Below are positions 16,425-24,887 of a stretch of DNA of 64,000 nucleotides, piece after piece (within the stretch, counting starts at the first letter, position 1; each line of letters opens with the position of its first letter). A program made the position numbers and the translations under genes. The DNA is taken from assembly GCA_036382775.1 (NCBI GenBank), contig DASVHD010000029.1, forward strand, positions 1 to 64,000, read 5' to 3'. This DNA is from a bacterium (GTDB lineage: Bacteria > Hydrothermota > Tepidihabitantia > SM23-42 > JAOAFX01). The notes under the pieces are model-generated. The model did no database searches. It saw nothing but the letters and a program-made list of their open reading frames with translations, and was not told where the DNA came from.

Positions 16425-18063
16425 CGATATAAGATCGGTCGGCGAGATATTCGAGTCGTCGGTCAAGCGTTGTCCCGATAAAAGGGCGCTTAAAAAAGGA
16501 CCGACCGAATATAACTACGCGCAGTTGAAGACAGAAGTCATCAAGCTCCGGAACCATCTGCGCAGCCTGGGCCTTACGCACGGCGAAAGGTTTGCGGTCA
16601 CCGGAGAGAACCGGCCAGAGTGGGCGATCAGCTACCTATCGATCCTCCGCGCCAATCTCGTTGTCGTGCCCATCGATCCGCTCTTGTCCGAGGGCGAACT
16701 GCTCCACATCCTGCGCGAAAGCGGGGCGCGCGGTGTGTTCGCGTCCGAGGGGCAGATGGACCGGATCGAAAGCATCCGGCGTGAACTGAAGCACCTGAAG
16801 TGGGTGATTCCGATGAACAGCATCCGCGGCCTTCAGGTCACGAAGACGTACGCTGACGATAAGATGAATCCAAGTGCCCTGGCGGTCCTTATATTCACGT
16901 CGGGCACGACCGGCACGTCCAAGGCGGTAATGCTCAGCCACCAGAACCTCCTGTCGAATGTCGACGCGATCTCCAACGCGATCCCCGTTTACGAGAACGA
17001 CTCTTTCGTCTCGATCATCCCCATGCACCACACCTTTGAAGGCACCTGCGGGTTCCTATACCCGCTGCTCTGCGGCGCGAGTATACACTATCCGCCCAGC
17101 CTCAAGCCCAACGAACTCATCGCCACGTTGAAAGAAGCGAATGTGACCTGCCTGATCGCGGTTCCCCTGCTCTTTGAAAAACTGCTGGCGGGGGTGCACC
17201 GGAAAGTCGCCAATTCCCCGCTAACGACCAAAATGGTCTTCGCCACGATCAGCGGGGTGGGGTCGGTATTTTCATTCCTGCGCAAGCCCCTGTTCGCCCG
17301 GGTCCGGAAGGAAATGGGGCTGGGAAACCTGAGACTCACCGTTTCGGGCGGTGCTGCCATTCCGGAAAAAGTGACCAGAGGCCTGGAACTGCTCGGACTG
17401 CCGCTTTTGCAGGGCTATGGTCTGACCGAATCGGCGCCGGTACTGACCGCCAATCCCATGAAAAAACCGAAAAACGCGTCGGTCGGGATCCCCCTCACCA
17501 ATATCGAAATAAAGATCAGTGACCCGGATGCGCAGGGCATCGGCGAGATCATCGCCCGTGGTCCCAATATTATGATGGGTTACTACAATAACAAGAAAGC
17601 GACCGAAGAAGTGATCAAAGACGGTTGGCTCTATACGGGCGATCTCGGCTACATTGATACCGAAGGATATGTTTACATCACCGGGCGTAAAAAAAGCCTG
17701 ATCGTCACCCAGACCGGCAAGAACATTTATCCAGAAGAACTGGAAGACCTCCTCATCAAGAGCGAGTTGATCAATGAAGTCCTGGTCATCCCGCGCGTCA
17801 ATCCACGAACCAGGAAAGAAGAGGTCTGCGCCCTGATATACCCGAATTACGAACTGCTGGAGGAATACAGCATCAGCAAAAAGGTCTCTCTTTCCCAGGA
17901 AGAAGTGCAGTCAATATTCAAGGAAGAGGTCAGAAAGGTAAATGACGGTCTGCCGATCTACAAAAAAATAACCCAGTTCGAGATCCGTGAAGAGGAATTC
18001 CCAAAAACCACGACCCAGAAGATAAAACGCCACATGTTCGTGGACCGAGGGATAAGGGTATAA
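16417..18063 (+). CDS. long-chain acyl-CoA synthetase (AMP-binding)
   Basis: The 548-residue protein is an adenylate-forming ligase. Visible motifs are the P-loop IFTSGTTGTSKAVMLSH near 165, YGLTESAPV near 335, GWLYTGDLGYID near 405 and the C-terminal hinge GRKKSLIVTQTGKNIYPEELE. The FadD15-like layout fits activation of long-chain fatty acids to acyl-CoA through acyl-AMP. It is the last gene of the hpf operon and overlaps EIIA by eight bases. Substrate length is inferred from the family only. Confidence 0.87.
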   Translation: MNSDIRSVGEIFESSVKRCPDKRALKKGPTEYNYAQLKTEVIKLRNHLRSLGLTHGERFAVTGENRPEWAISYLSILRANLVVVPIDPLLSEGELLHILRESGARGVFASEGQMDRIESIRRELKHLKWVIPMNSIRGLQVTKTYADDKMNPSALAVLIFTSGTTGTSKAVMLSHQNLLSNVDAISNAIPVYENDSFVSIIPMHHTFEGTCGFLYPLLCGASIHYPPSLKPNELIATLKEANVTCLIAVPLLFEKLLAGVHRKVANSPLTTKMVFATISGVGSVFSFLRKPLFARVRKEMGLGNLRLTVSGGAAIPEKVTRGLELLGLPLLQGYGLTESAPVLTANPMKKPKNASVGIPLTNIEIKISDPDAQGIGEIIARGPNIMMGYYNNKKATEEVIKDGWLYTGDLGYIDTEGYVYITGRKKSLIVTQTGKNIYPEELEDLLIKSELINEVLVIPRVNPRTRKEEVCALIYPNYELLEEYSISKKVSLSQEEVQSIFKEEVRKVNDGLPIYKKITQFEIREEEFPKTTTQKIKRHMFVDRGIRV

Positions 18064-18118
18064 TAAATCTAAGTACCAAATTTCAAATTCCAAACAAATT
18101 CCAAATATCAAATAAATC
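18064..18118. repeat. dispersed CAAAT-rich intergenic repeat, copy 1
   Basis: The stretch is built of TACCAAATTTCAAATTCCAAA-like units. Three related copies lie at 29262-29320, 58278-58349 and 59541-59604, always just outside genes. Confidence 0.6.
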
Positions 18119-18151
18119 CTTGCAAAAAAAACGTCAATCGTTTTACGTCCG

Positions 18152-18231
18152 CGCAGCCCGTATCGTTAAACGGCGTGGTTATACGGTAAAAGACCGCGGT
18201 TTACGATAAACGACAGACGATACGAGCCGCG
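18152..18231. repeat. imperfect 15-bp inverted repeat
   Basis: CGCAGCCCGTATCGT (18152-18166) pairs with ACGATACGAGCCGCG (18217-18231), 13 of 15 positions, and further short palindromes (GTATCGTTAAAC, GTTTACGATA) lie between. It sits between two convergent genes and may act as a terminator for both or be a mobile palindrome. Confidence 0.45.
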
Positions 18232-18272
18232 ACGCCGAATAACGAATAACGAAATACCAATTTGTTTAGGAT

Positions 18273-18938
18273 TTAAAAAATCATCCCAAGTACATCGGCG
18301 GCGAGCGCCACAGAAAAATGCAGGATCGCGCAGGGCAGGAAACTTCGTCCTCGCACTGCGACTACGCCCTGGAAAACGCCGGCGAATATCGAGCCGTACG
18401 CCTCAAGCGGCGGCTTGCGAAAATGCATCATTGCGAATGGTATGGTCTGAATCAGGATCGCCAGACGCGGGTCCATTTTTTTGGAAAGCCCGAATAGCAT
18501 GAAACCCCGGAAAAAGAATTCCCAGGCGAACATGTGGAACAACTGGATCGCCTCGTAGATCAAAAATTGATTAAAATCATGGCCCGCCCTTTTATACAGC
18601 GGGTAGAAAGTCTTGAAGCCCGTGAACTTGAAGGAAACGACCAGAATGACCAGCATGATAAGCAATAGAAAACCAATGTCTTTCAGCCATATTCGTGGTA
18701 TGCCGATGCTGATCCCGTAGTCCGCCGGTTTCCGATGGAAAATGAGCATAAGTATGACCGGCGAAAAACCGTACAATATACCCATGACCAGAAGCTTTTC
18801 CAGGAAAGGTTCCCCGGGTAGAAAAATGCGGGTACGGCCAAAGTATAACGAATAAAGCAGGACAAAAGTGGAATATACGATGATCAGGGCGGGTTCTGGA
18901 TCGAATTTCCTGAGTTCCGCCCAGAATGTCTTGATCAC
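18273..18938 (-). CDS. CPBP family intramembrane protease
   Basis: The 221-residue protein has about six membrane segments. The family's first motif appears as AWEFFFRGFMLFG (usual EExxxR), and the second and third as FAMMHFRKPP and ILHFSVALAADVLG. These Glu, Arg and His residues form the intramembrane metal site of CAAX-type and bacteriocin-processing proteases. The first Glu of the usual EE pair is Trp here, so activity is uncertain. The start is GTG at 18938. It stands alone, convergent with the acyl-CoA synthetase gene. Confidence 0.82.
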   Translation of the reverse strand: MIKTFWAELRKFDPEPALIIVYSTFVLLYSLYFGRTRIFLPGEPFLEKLLVMGILYGFSPVILMLIFHRKPADYGISIGIPRIWLKDIGFLLLIMLVILVVSFKFTGFKTFYPLYKRAGHDFNQFLIYEAIQLFHMFAWEFFFRGFMLFGLSKKMDPRLAILIQTIPFAMMHFRKPPLEAYGSIFAGVFQGVVAVRGRSFLPCAILHFSVALAADVLGMIF

Positions 18939-19026
18939 TGCGCCGACTTATGCGTCCCGTTTCATCATTATGGAATTAAGAAAAACGGGGCAATCCATGC
19001 CTTTATCACTCTCCTCCATGTGGAAA

Positions 19027-19485
19027 TTACTTTAAAGTGATTTCCACAGGATAGCTGATCTCGCCGAGGACCGTGTTGATATACGCCTTGGCTTTGACCT
19101 TGTAGTCAGCTTTCTTCAGTCTCAGTGCATCCACGATCGTCTGGCCGATCTTGGTGTACTGCAGGGTGATCGTCGTGACGATATCATCCGATTTACCCGC
19201 CGCGACCTTGAACCCCTTGCCGGTCGTCCCTGAAAAAACATCGGTCTCGTTGACAAAGAACGTGTAATCGAGCTTATCCAGGACCGCGTCCACGTCATTC
19301 GGGTTGGTAACCTTGATGTCGAAATCAAGTTTCAGATCGGAAAAGCTGAAATCGTACGGGGTCACGGAAGCAAGCGCGAACTTGCACTCTTTTATAGCAA
19401 GACGCTCTTTTATTGCCGAGCAGGAGATCGCGAGCAAAATTACGGCTGTCAATGATATTATGTGCATTATTTTTGTTATCTTCAT
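19027..19485 (-). CDS. LEA14-like (WHy domain) lipoprotein
   Basis: The ATG at 19485 gives 152 residues: MKITKIMHIISLTAVILLAISCSA is too long to cite further but shows a signal peptide with a lipobox ending at Cys22. The mature part is a single LEA14/WHy beta-sandwich (LKLDFDIKVTNPNDVDAVLD is the core). Such proteins are envelope lipoproteins of unknown role, sometimes linked to desiccation or lipid binding. A promoter lies five bases before the ATG and no ribosome site is present, so the mRNA should be leaderless. Confidence 0.82.
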   Translation of the reverse strand: MKITKIMHIISLTAVILLAISCSAIKERLAIKECKFALASVTPYDFSFSDLKLDFDIKVTNPNDVDAVLDKLDYTFFVNETDVFSGTTGKGFKVAAGKSDDIVTTITLQYTKIGQTIVDALRLKKADYKVKAKAYINTVLGEISYPVEITLK

Positions 19486-19490
19486 AAGAA

Positions 19491-19518
19491 AGTATAATGA
19501 TGATATTTTAAAAATCAA
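19491..19518 (-). promoter_or_regulatory. promoter of the LEA14-like lipoprotein gene
   Basis: On the minus strand TTGATT (19518-19513), 16-bp spacer, TATACT (19496-19491). The -10 box ends five bases before the ATG, so transcription should start at the start codon. Confidence 0.72.
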
Positions 19519-19567
19519 GAGGGGGAGTTCTACTCCCCCTCTTATAAACGAATAATGCGTTTTGCTA

Positions 19568-20326
19568 TTATGCTCCCGGCTGTTCAGGGAAGTAGTGATC
19601 GACCTTCCAGCCTTCACTCGCCAAAGTATAGTAGCCTTTGTACCCGTTGGCATCTTCCTTGTCGAAGAATATAAAATGGACAAATTCAAAAGTCTGGTAT
19701 TTGCCCCAGCCTGTACCTGATCCATCAGCGATGAACGCAAAGTGGGCGGAAAGTTTGATGTCATCCGAGGTTGTGACGTCGATAACTCCCGATTGATCAA
19801 CAAGGGTATCAGTACCCATATCTGTGAACGCATAATCCAACCAGGTATCGTAGAAATTCCACCTGAGTGCACCACTGATATGCGTTGTATCTGTTGGTTC
19901 CATAAGCAGGTTACCGTGCCACCAGATTTCCTGATTCACGAGCCGCCACAAACCCAGATCTACTTTTGTGACAAAACAGGTATCATCAATAAGTGTATCC
20001 CACACATCCGGTGTCAGCATTAACAGTATTGCCGTGGTATCTGGTCCCAATGAATCTGTGAATGCCCATTTTATGTAGTAATAGAGTGTGTCTGTCGTGC
20101 TCCATGGCACATGGAAAACTCCCAGAGGGAAGAGTGGCGGCGCAGTAAAACCGGCTTTTGGATAAGCTCCGCTATATCCGCTGTAGGCATCAACATTGGT
20201 CATCATACCCAATACGCCGTCGGTCAGCGTATTGGCATTATTGAGTTCATCCTGGTCGGTCTTGTTGCCGCAACCGAGCATGGCTACGAGCACCGCCAGA
20301 CCAAATACCACAAGACTTTTCCTCAT
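19568..20326 (-). CDS. lipoprotein of unknown function
   Basis: The 252-residue protein has a lipoprotein signal (MRKSLVVFGLAVLVAMLGCG, lipid Cys at 19). The mature part is acidic and rich in Asp, Thr, Trp and Tyr, with alternating strands, as in secreted beta-sandwich or beta-barrel proteins. I recognise no family. A GGAGG ribosome site lies 5 bases before the ATG, and a consensus promoter about 27 bases further upstream. It is a single-gene unit. Confidence 0.8.
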   Translation of the reverse strand: MRKSLVVFGLAVLVAMLGCGNKTDQDELNNANTLTDGVLGMMTNVDAYSGYSGAYPKAGFTAPPLFPLGVFHVPWSTTDTLYYYIKWAFTDSLGPDTTAILLMLTPDVWDTLIDDTCFVTKVDLGLWRLVNQEIWWHGNLLMEPTDTTHISGALRWNFYDTWLDYAFTDMGTDTLVDQSGVIDVTTSDDIKLSAHFAFIADGSGTGWGKYQTFEFVHFIFFDKEDANGYKGYYTLASEGWKVDHYFPEQPGA

Positions 20327-20352
20327 GTAACCTCCTTAGTTTAGTATGAGAA

Positions 20353-20380
20353 ATTATAATAAGATTAAGTCTCTTGTCAA
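20353..20380 (-). promoter_or_regulatory. promoter of the 252-residue lipoprotein gene
   Basis: On the minus strand TTGACA (20380-20375), 16-bp spacer, TATAAT (20358-20353). A leader of about 20 bases carries GGAGG. Confidence 0.78.
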
Positions 20381-20470
20381 GTGGGAAAAATCCCAACGGA
20401 ATTGGTTTATCTGGTCTTTTTAGTCTTTTTCGTCTTTTTAGTTCAAAAACCCGGATAAACAAATTCTTAT

Positions 20471-20518
20471 ATGTCATTGCGAGCCCGCCAAGCAGGGTGG
20501 CGTGCGAAGCAATCTCAG
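20471..20518. repeat. TCATTGCGAG-type dispersed repeat, copy 1
   Basis: TCATTGCGAGCCCGCC...GCGAAGCAATCTC. Relatives lie at 33696-33828 and 59619-59698. This end sequence is common in miniature palindromic elements of many bacteria. No gene inside. Confidence 0.6.
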
Positions 20519-20698
20519 CTGTTTTTCAATGATTCCCGCACACACAACAATGCGGGATCTCAATTTTCCACCACATCACATAAGATGTGGGCAGATTCTT
20601 TCAAGGTACTCCCGTATTTTGCGCAGCAAAATACGGGATCTCAATTCGGCATCGCTTCCTGCCACCACTGCGTGTCGACACTCAGCGGCCGAATTGGA
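20519..20698. other. gene-free stretch with hairpins
   Basis: There is no gene. Two hairpins share the 3' tail CGGGATCTCAATT. The second is perfect: CCCGTATTTTGC / GCAAAATACGGG around GCA (about 20611-20637). A third related CCCGCA...TGCGGGA hairpin lies at about 20963-20994, beyond the tRNA gene. Confidence 0.45.
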
Positions 20699-20772
20699 CG
20701 CGCCTGGGGTGACTCGAACACCCAGCCTACGGGTTCGAAGCCCGTCGCTCTGTCCAGTTGAGCTACAGGCGC
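20699..20772 (-). tRNA. tRNA-Arg (anticodon UCG)
   Basis: On the minus strand the sequence folds as a complete cloverleaf: acceptor GCGCCTG/CAGGCGC, D arm GCTC...GAGC, anticodon arm ACGGG-CTTCGAA-CCCGT with anticodon TCG, and T arm GGGTG-TTCGAGT-CACCC. The discriminator base is G, and CCA is not encoded. It should read CGA and other CGN codons. Confidence 0.93.
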
Positions 20773-20796
20773 TAAGGGGGGTTCCACCCCCCTTAT
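20773..20796. other. G/C hairpin beside the tRNA gene
   Basis: TAAGGGGG-GTTCCA-CCCCCTTA is a perfect palindrome touching the 5' end of the tRNA-Arg gene. It looks like a terminator stem without a clear T run. Confidence 0.45.
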
Positions 20797-20800
20797 CTCC

Positions 20801-20915
20801 ACTTACTTTTTAATGCACGACAATTAAAAATTGCGCGGAGGCCACGGATCCCCCCGCGGCTGTTCTTTTACATTTTGCCACTCTGAATTCTTTGCGCTAC
20901 CAGGACTGAATCGGT
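20801..20915. repeat. diverged ~110-bp direct repeat, copy A
   Basis: It shares CTTTTTRATRCACGACAAT and GAATTCTTTGCGCTACCAG with copy B at 21001-21116. The centre differs. No coding pattern is conserved between the copies. Confidence 0.55.
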
Positions 20916-21000
20916 TGTACGACTATTCTTTATCTGGGGCGCATGCCCCTTATAATCCCGCACCCTCATGTGTCTTTGATACAAATGCGGGACTTTTATC

Positions 21001-21116
21001 CATTCACTTTTTGATACACGACAATCAAAAACTTCATGGATGCCTTTAATTCCTCCATCTGCTGTCCTAGCACTCTATGCCACTTCCGAATTCTTTGCGC
21101 TACCAGAACCAAATAT
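21001..21116. repeat. diverged ~110-bp direct repeat, copy B
   Basis: This copy is in the same orientation as copy A, 200 bases further right and just after the 3' end of coaD. Both edges are well kept and the middle is not, as in a structured RNA or an old duplication. Confidence 0.55.
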
Positions 21117-21147
21117 GTTACGTAGTTTTTTCCCTAATTGCCAATTC

Positions 21148-21648
21148 TTAGTGTTTGAGCTTCTTTAGGAGCGTTTTTGCGACCACCGGGGGCACCAGGC
21201 TGGAAATATCGCCGCCTAAAGCCGCTATTTCTTTGACCAGTGACGAACTGATGAATATGTATTTCTCCGAGGTCATCAGGAAGACCGTCTCGATCCCCGG
21301 GTCCAGTTTCCGGTTCATCAGCGCCATCTGGAATTCGTTATCGAAATCGGAGACCGCCCGGATGCCCCTGATTATCGTCGTCGCCTTTATCCGGTGGGCG
21401 AACTCTATGAGCAAAGTGGAAAACCCCGCGATCTCAATATTTTTTTTATCGTACAACGCGGCTTTCACGAGCGCAATCCTCTCGGCCTGGCTGAACAGCG
21501 TCTTCTTGGGACGAGCGCTGACGCCGATAATGACCCGGTCAAAGATCCTTGATGCCCGCTTTACAATATCCATATGGCCATACGTTATGGGATCGAAAGT
21601 ACCGGCATAGATCGCTTTTTTCAATGTCGCCTTTTTAGTGATCATCAT
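21148..21648 (-). CDS. coaD: phosphopantetheine adenylyltransferase
   Basis: The 166-residue protein matches CoaD: AIYAGTFDPITYGHMDIV holds the nucleotidyltransferase TxGH motif, followed by IIRGIRAVSDFDNEFQMA and the ISSSLVKEIAALGGD motif. It adds AMP to 4'-phosphopantetheine, the fourth step of CoA synthesis, as a cytosolic hexamer. It lies 48 bases downstream of rsmD, the usual rsmD-coaD order. Start ATG 21648 is directly followed by a second in-frame ATG (21645). Confidence 0.95.
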   Translation of the reverse strand: MMITKKATLKKAIYAGTFDPITYGHMDIVKRASRIFDRVIIGVSARPKKTLFSQAERIALVKAALYDKKNIEIAGFSTLLIEFAHRIKATTIIRGIRAVSDFDNEFQMALMNRKLDPGIETVFLMTSEKYIFISSSLVKEIAALGGDISSLVPPVVAKTLLKKLKH

Positions 21649-21696
21649 GATTTCTGCTCCTCGCCCGGCCTGTCAACGGCAATAGCGTCTGGGCTC

Positions 21697-22230
21697 TTAT
21701 GTTCCATGGCTGATAAAAGACAGCGCCGTATCTCCGTATTGGCGCACTTTCGTTATCCGCAGATCGCCTGACAGTGCGATCGCTTCCCCTGGCGCGTGTT
21801 CGACCACCAGTATGCCCTTTTCATGAAGGACATTGTTCGCCATGATATACTGGATGGTTTTTGACACATAGCCTTTCTTATAGGGCGGATCCAGGAAAAT
21901 GATATTGCACCTCAATCCCTGCAGTTTTTTCAAAGCCGGTCTGAAATCGCACGCGATGATCTTAGACGATTCCCGGTACCCGCACCTCAGGACATTTTCA
22001 TACAGGGATTTCGACCTTTTCTCGATGAAAAAACATAATGAAGCTCCGCGCGACAACGCTTCCAGGCCGAGCGCGCCGGTACCGGCAAAAATGTCGAGCA
22101 CGATCGCGCCCTGTATCCTGCTGCCGAGCATATCGAATAGGGCCTCGCGCACCAGACCTTTGGTCGGTCTGATCCCCTTGCCGGCCACGCGTATCCGCCT
22201 GCCCTTATTCGTTCCGCTGATGATTCTCAT
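21697..22230 (-). CDS. rsmD: 16S rRNA (guanine966-N2)-methyltransferase
   Basis: The 177-residue protein has the RsmD pattern: MRIISGTNKGRRIRVAGKGIRPT, the SAM motif VLDIFAGTGALGLEALSRGA and the catalytic NIIFLDPPYKKGY (DPPY). It methylates G966 of 16S rRNA during 30S assembly. It sits directly upstream of coaD, a pairing found across bacteria. The start is ATG 22230 with no strong ribosome site. Confidence 0.93.
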   Translation of the reverse strand: MRIISGTNKGRRIRVAGKGIRPTKGLVREALFDMLGSRIQGAIVLDIFAGTGALGLEALSRGASLCFFIEKRSKSLYENVLRCGYRESSKIIACDFRPALKKLQGLRCNIIFLDPPYKKGYVSKTIQYIMANNVLHEKGILVVEHAPGEAIALSGDLRITKVRQYGDTALSFISHGT

Positions 22231-22262
22231 GGATGTGGTTTATCAATTGATTTTAAAAAGCC

Positions 22263-22307
22263 GATTGGGATGCTGGAACATCGATCTGGCATCCCAGCAT
22301 CCCAATC
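22263..22307 (-). terminator. terminator after the pil operon
   Basis: A perfect 14-bp stem, GATTGGGATGCTGG / CCAGCATCCCAATC, is followed on the minus strand by GGCTTTTTAAAA. It lies 30 bases after the pilQ stop. Confidence 0.75.
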
Positions 22308-22336
22308 ATTAATAGATGCTTACGACCGCCGGCTGA

Positions 22337-23935
22337 TTATCCTCTGATGATCGTCGGCGTCAGGAATATCAGCAGTTCCCTGTCTTCATACGTCGTTGTT
22401 GTCTCGCGGAACAGAGCACCCAGAATGGGAATGCTCTTAAGGATCGGTATTCCTCGGACCGTTTTTGCTTCTTTCTTCCTGATGAATCCGCCAATAACGA
22501 CCGTGTTCCCGTCCTTCACCAGGATCTTCGTTTCAGCCTCGGAGGTCGTGATAATCGGCCTGCCGGCAAGTGCGCTGGCACGATCAAGTTCGCTGACTTC
22601 CGCCTTAATCTCCATGGTTATTTCTTCAAGCGAATTGATATGCGGTGTTACTTCCAGCTTGGTACCGACCGTGTAGAAGGTAATGACCGTGTTTCCCGCC
22701 ATATCCCGCGTTGGGATCCCGAATTTCTGGCCGCCGAGGATCGAAGCTTTCTTATTGTCGACCGCCGATACTCGCGGTGAAGAAATGGTCTGCGCCTTGC
22801 CTTTTTCTTCAAGGAGCGCGATTGTCGCCGTAACCTGAGCCAGCGATGGAATCGTTCCGACATTGAAGATCCCGTAGCCGACGACCTGCGGCTGCTCGTT
22901 CATTGACACATCACCCCTGATCAGCCTGGTTTCAAGCCCCTTGAGGGTCCAATCAATGCCTAATCCCTGGGAAGTGGAAGCATCTATATCCACGACCTTG
23001 GCCATGATCTCGACCTGCGGCGTCGGCGTATCCAGCAATTTCATGAGCTGCTTTATTTTGTCATGGATCGGTTGAACTTCCGTTACTACGACCGAGTTTG
23101 TCCGCTCATCGACATTCGCTTTGCCTTTGGGCGACAGCATCGCGGTGATCTTGTTGAGCATCTCGTCGGGATCAGCGAACTCCAGCTTGTAGATAACCGA
23201 GCTCAACGGCAGATCATAATCCTGTTTATCAAGGTTCTCAGCCGTATCGACTCTGATCACGCCCGGGTCCTCGCGGTATGCGAAACCGGCCGCTTTTAAT
23301 ATTATTTCCAGCGCCTGGTGCCATGGGACATTGTGCAGCCGCACCGTCACCGTGCCTTTAACGTCTTTTCCGGCAACGATATTAACGCCTGCATATTCGG
23401 ACAAGGCTCTGAGCACAGTGAGTATATCGGCGTTCTCAAGGTCGATCGAAATCGGTCGGCCCGTAATGCTGGCCGGAGGCCTGCCCGTGGTCAGAATTGG
23501 CGGCGGTGTTTCCACTGTCGTCGTCGTAGTGGCTTCACCGGTCGTCGCCTGCCATGTCGGGAATGGCGCCACCAGCGTTGTCAGCAGGGTTACCACAAAA
23601 TTATTGTTCTCGTTCAGTGTCAAGTAGGAATAATCCTGGTTCAGCTTGCCCACAACCCTGATCAGATCGGGCTGCGCGGTAAAACCGGTCACCGCGATCT
23701 CTTTTATCCCGCCCCGATTCACCGTGAATGTCTTACCCACAAGCGCTGAGGTAACACCGGAACAATCAATAACTAATCTCGCCGGGTCGCTGAGCGTAAA
23801 AGCATTCGCGACGAACGGAGCGTCGGCGTTGACGGTAAGTTTCGTATTAACACCTTCAGTAGAAACTACGATATCGCTGATCACCGTCGCGCCTGCGAGA
23901 GAGAGTAATAAAAGAATGCTCATTACATATTTCAT
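22337..23935 (-). CDS. pilQ: type IV pilus secretin PilQ
   Basis: The 532-residue protein has a signal peptide, an AMIN domain (about 20-125), an STN/secretin N-domain (DLENADILTVLRALSEYAGVNIV near 165), a NolW-type N1 domain and a C-terminal secretin domain with VEIMAKVVDIDASTSQGLGIDW and VVIGGFIRKKEAKTVRGIPI. It forms the outer-membrane channel for the pilus. It is the last gene after pilMNOP. AGGAGG precedes the ATG. The protein is shorter than E. coli-type PilQ because it has only one AMIN copy. Confidence 0.93.
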   Translation of the reverse strand: MKYVMSILLLLSLAGATVISDIVVSTEGVNTKLTVNADAPFVANAFTLSDPARLVIDCSGVTSALVGKTFTVNRGGIKEIAVTGFTAQPDLIRVVGKLNQDYSYLTLNENNNFVVTLLTTLVAPFPTWQATTGEATTTTTVETPPPILTTGRPPASITGRPISIDLENADILTVLRALSEYAGVNIVAGKDVKGTVTVRLHNVPWHQALEIILKAAGFAYREDPGVIRVDTAENLDKQDYDLPLSSVIYKLEFADPDEMLNKITAMLSPKGKANVDERTNSVVVTEVQPIHDKIKQLMKLLDTPTPQVEIMAKVVDIDASTSQGLGIDWTLKGLETRLIRGDVSMNEQPQVVGYGIFNVGTIPSLAQVTATIALLEEKGKAQTISSPRVSAVDNKKASILGGQKFGIPTRDMAGNTVITFYTVGTKLEVTPHINSLEEITMEIKAEVSELDRASALAGRPIITTSEAETKILVKDGNTVVIGGFIRKKEAKTVRGIPILKSIPILGALFRETTTTYEDRELLIFLTPTIIRG

Positions 23936-23947
23936 ATCTTACCTCCT

Positions 23948-24337
23948 TTACTTTTTCTCTTCTTGTAGTCGCAATTCGTACTTCGTGACTACACCTGCAT
24001 GAACTATTTCGAAAATTATCGCTTGTCTATTGATCTCATTCACATGACCGCCGGCAACCTTGTCGCCTCGTTTCAGGATATACCCGTTGTCAAGGCCATC
24101 TTTCACCAGCGCGTAGTAGCCTTTATCGCCCCATAGAACACCGATCAACTTCAGGTTCTCAGGGCTTAAATGACCGGTCTTGCCGCCGCCCAGTTCCAGA
24201 CCAATGAGCGGAGTAAAAGGGTCCCTTCGGCCGGCCGGTTCATAGTTCCATTTTACCTGAACAAGGGAATCAACCATTGGCGCCTGGTTCAGCATAAGCA
24301 CTGTAAAAACGATACTACTGACGAGGTGGAGCGCCAC
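23948..24337 (-). CDS. pilP: pilus assembly lipoprotein-like PilP
   Basis: The 129-residue protein has an N-terminal hydrophobic segment and the PilP core: NYEPAGRRDPFTPLIGLE, then GVLWGDKGYYALVKDGLDNGYILKRGDKV. PilP links the inner-membrane PilNO pair to the PilQ secretin. The usual lipobox Cys is not seen, so it may be anchored by its signal helix. The start is GTG 24337 with GGAGG upstream, overlapping the end of pilO. Confidence 0.85.
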   Translation of the reverse strand: MALHLVSSIVFTVLMLNQAPMVDSLVQVKWNYEPAGRRDPFTPLIGLELGGGKTGHLSPENLKLIGVLWGDKGYYALVKDGLDNGYILKRGDKVAGGHVNEINRQAIIFEIVHAGVVTKYELRLQEEKK

Positions 24338-24887
24338 GAGTCACCTCCTTTCCTTTTGCGACGGTGTAGGTTATCGCACTTAGTTCAGCTTCAACGGTCC
24401 TCTCTTTACCGGCCACCAGTTTCACGGCCGGAACATTCACGATCCGCGATAGGTTGCCGATGTTCGATAGGAATTTCCCGAGTTGATGGTACCCGCAGGA
24501 AACCTTTATCTGTACCGGGATCTCCTGATAGGTAGCCTTGGCAACCGGTCCGCTCGGCCTGAAGAGCGTGAAGCTTACCCCTGCCTTGGTGCCGGAATTG
24601 GAGATCTGTTGGATCAGTGACGGGATCTCCTTTTCTTGAGGCAGCATTTCTTTGGCTTTCTCCCATTCAAGTTCGAGGCGCGCGATGCGGGCCTGCAGCT
24701 CAGGCAGCCTCGCCCGGGCCGCTTCCGCTTCCTGAACCTTTATCCGCAGTGAATCCCGCCGGGCTTCCAGCGTCGTGATCCGCTTGGCATTGGACGAGTA
24801 CGGGAATCTGAAGAAGAGCACCAGGATGAGGATCAGCACGACAATGAATACGATCATTTGCTGGGTCTTTGGTTCTCTCAAGTTCAT
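24315..24887 (-). CDS. pilO: pilus assembly protein PilO
   Basis: The 190-residue protein has one membrane helix (about 10-28), a coiled coil (30-90, TTLEARRDSLRIKVQEAEAA) and a ferredoxin-like domain with SFTLFRPSGPVAKATYQEIPV. It pairs with PilN on the periplasmic side of the inner membrane. It overlaps pilN by four bases. Confidence 0.9.
   Translation of the reverse strand: MNLREPKTQQMIVFIVVLILILVLFFRFPYSSNAKRITTLEARRDSLRIKVQEAEAARARLPELQARIARLELEWEKAKEMLPQEKEIPSLIQQISNSGTKAGVSFTLFRPSGPVAKATYQEIPVQIKVSCGYHQLGKFLSNIGNLSRIVNVPAVKLVAGKERTVEAELSAITYTVAKGKEVTRGAPPRQ

Noticed and set aside
18064-18118. CRISPR array
   Set aside because: The CAAAT units are short, irregular and have no spacers of constant length, and there are no cas genes.
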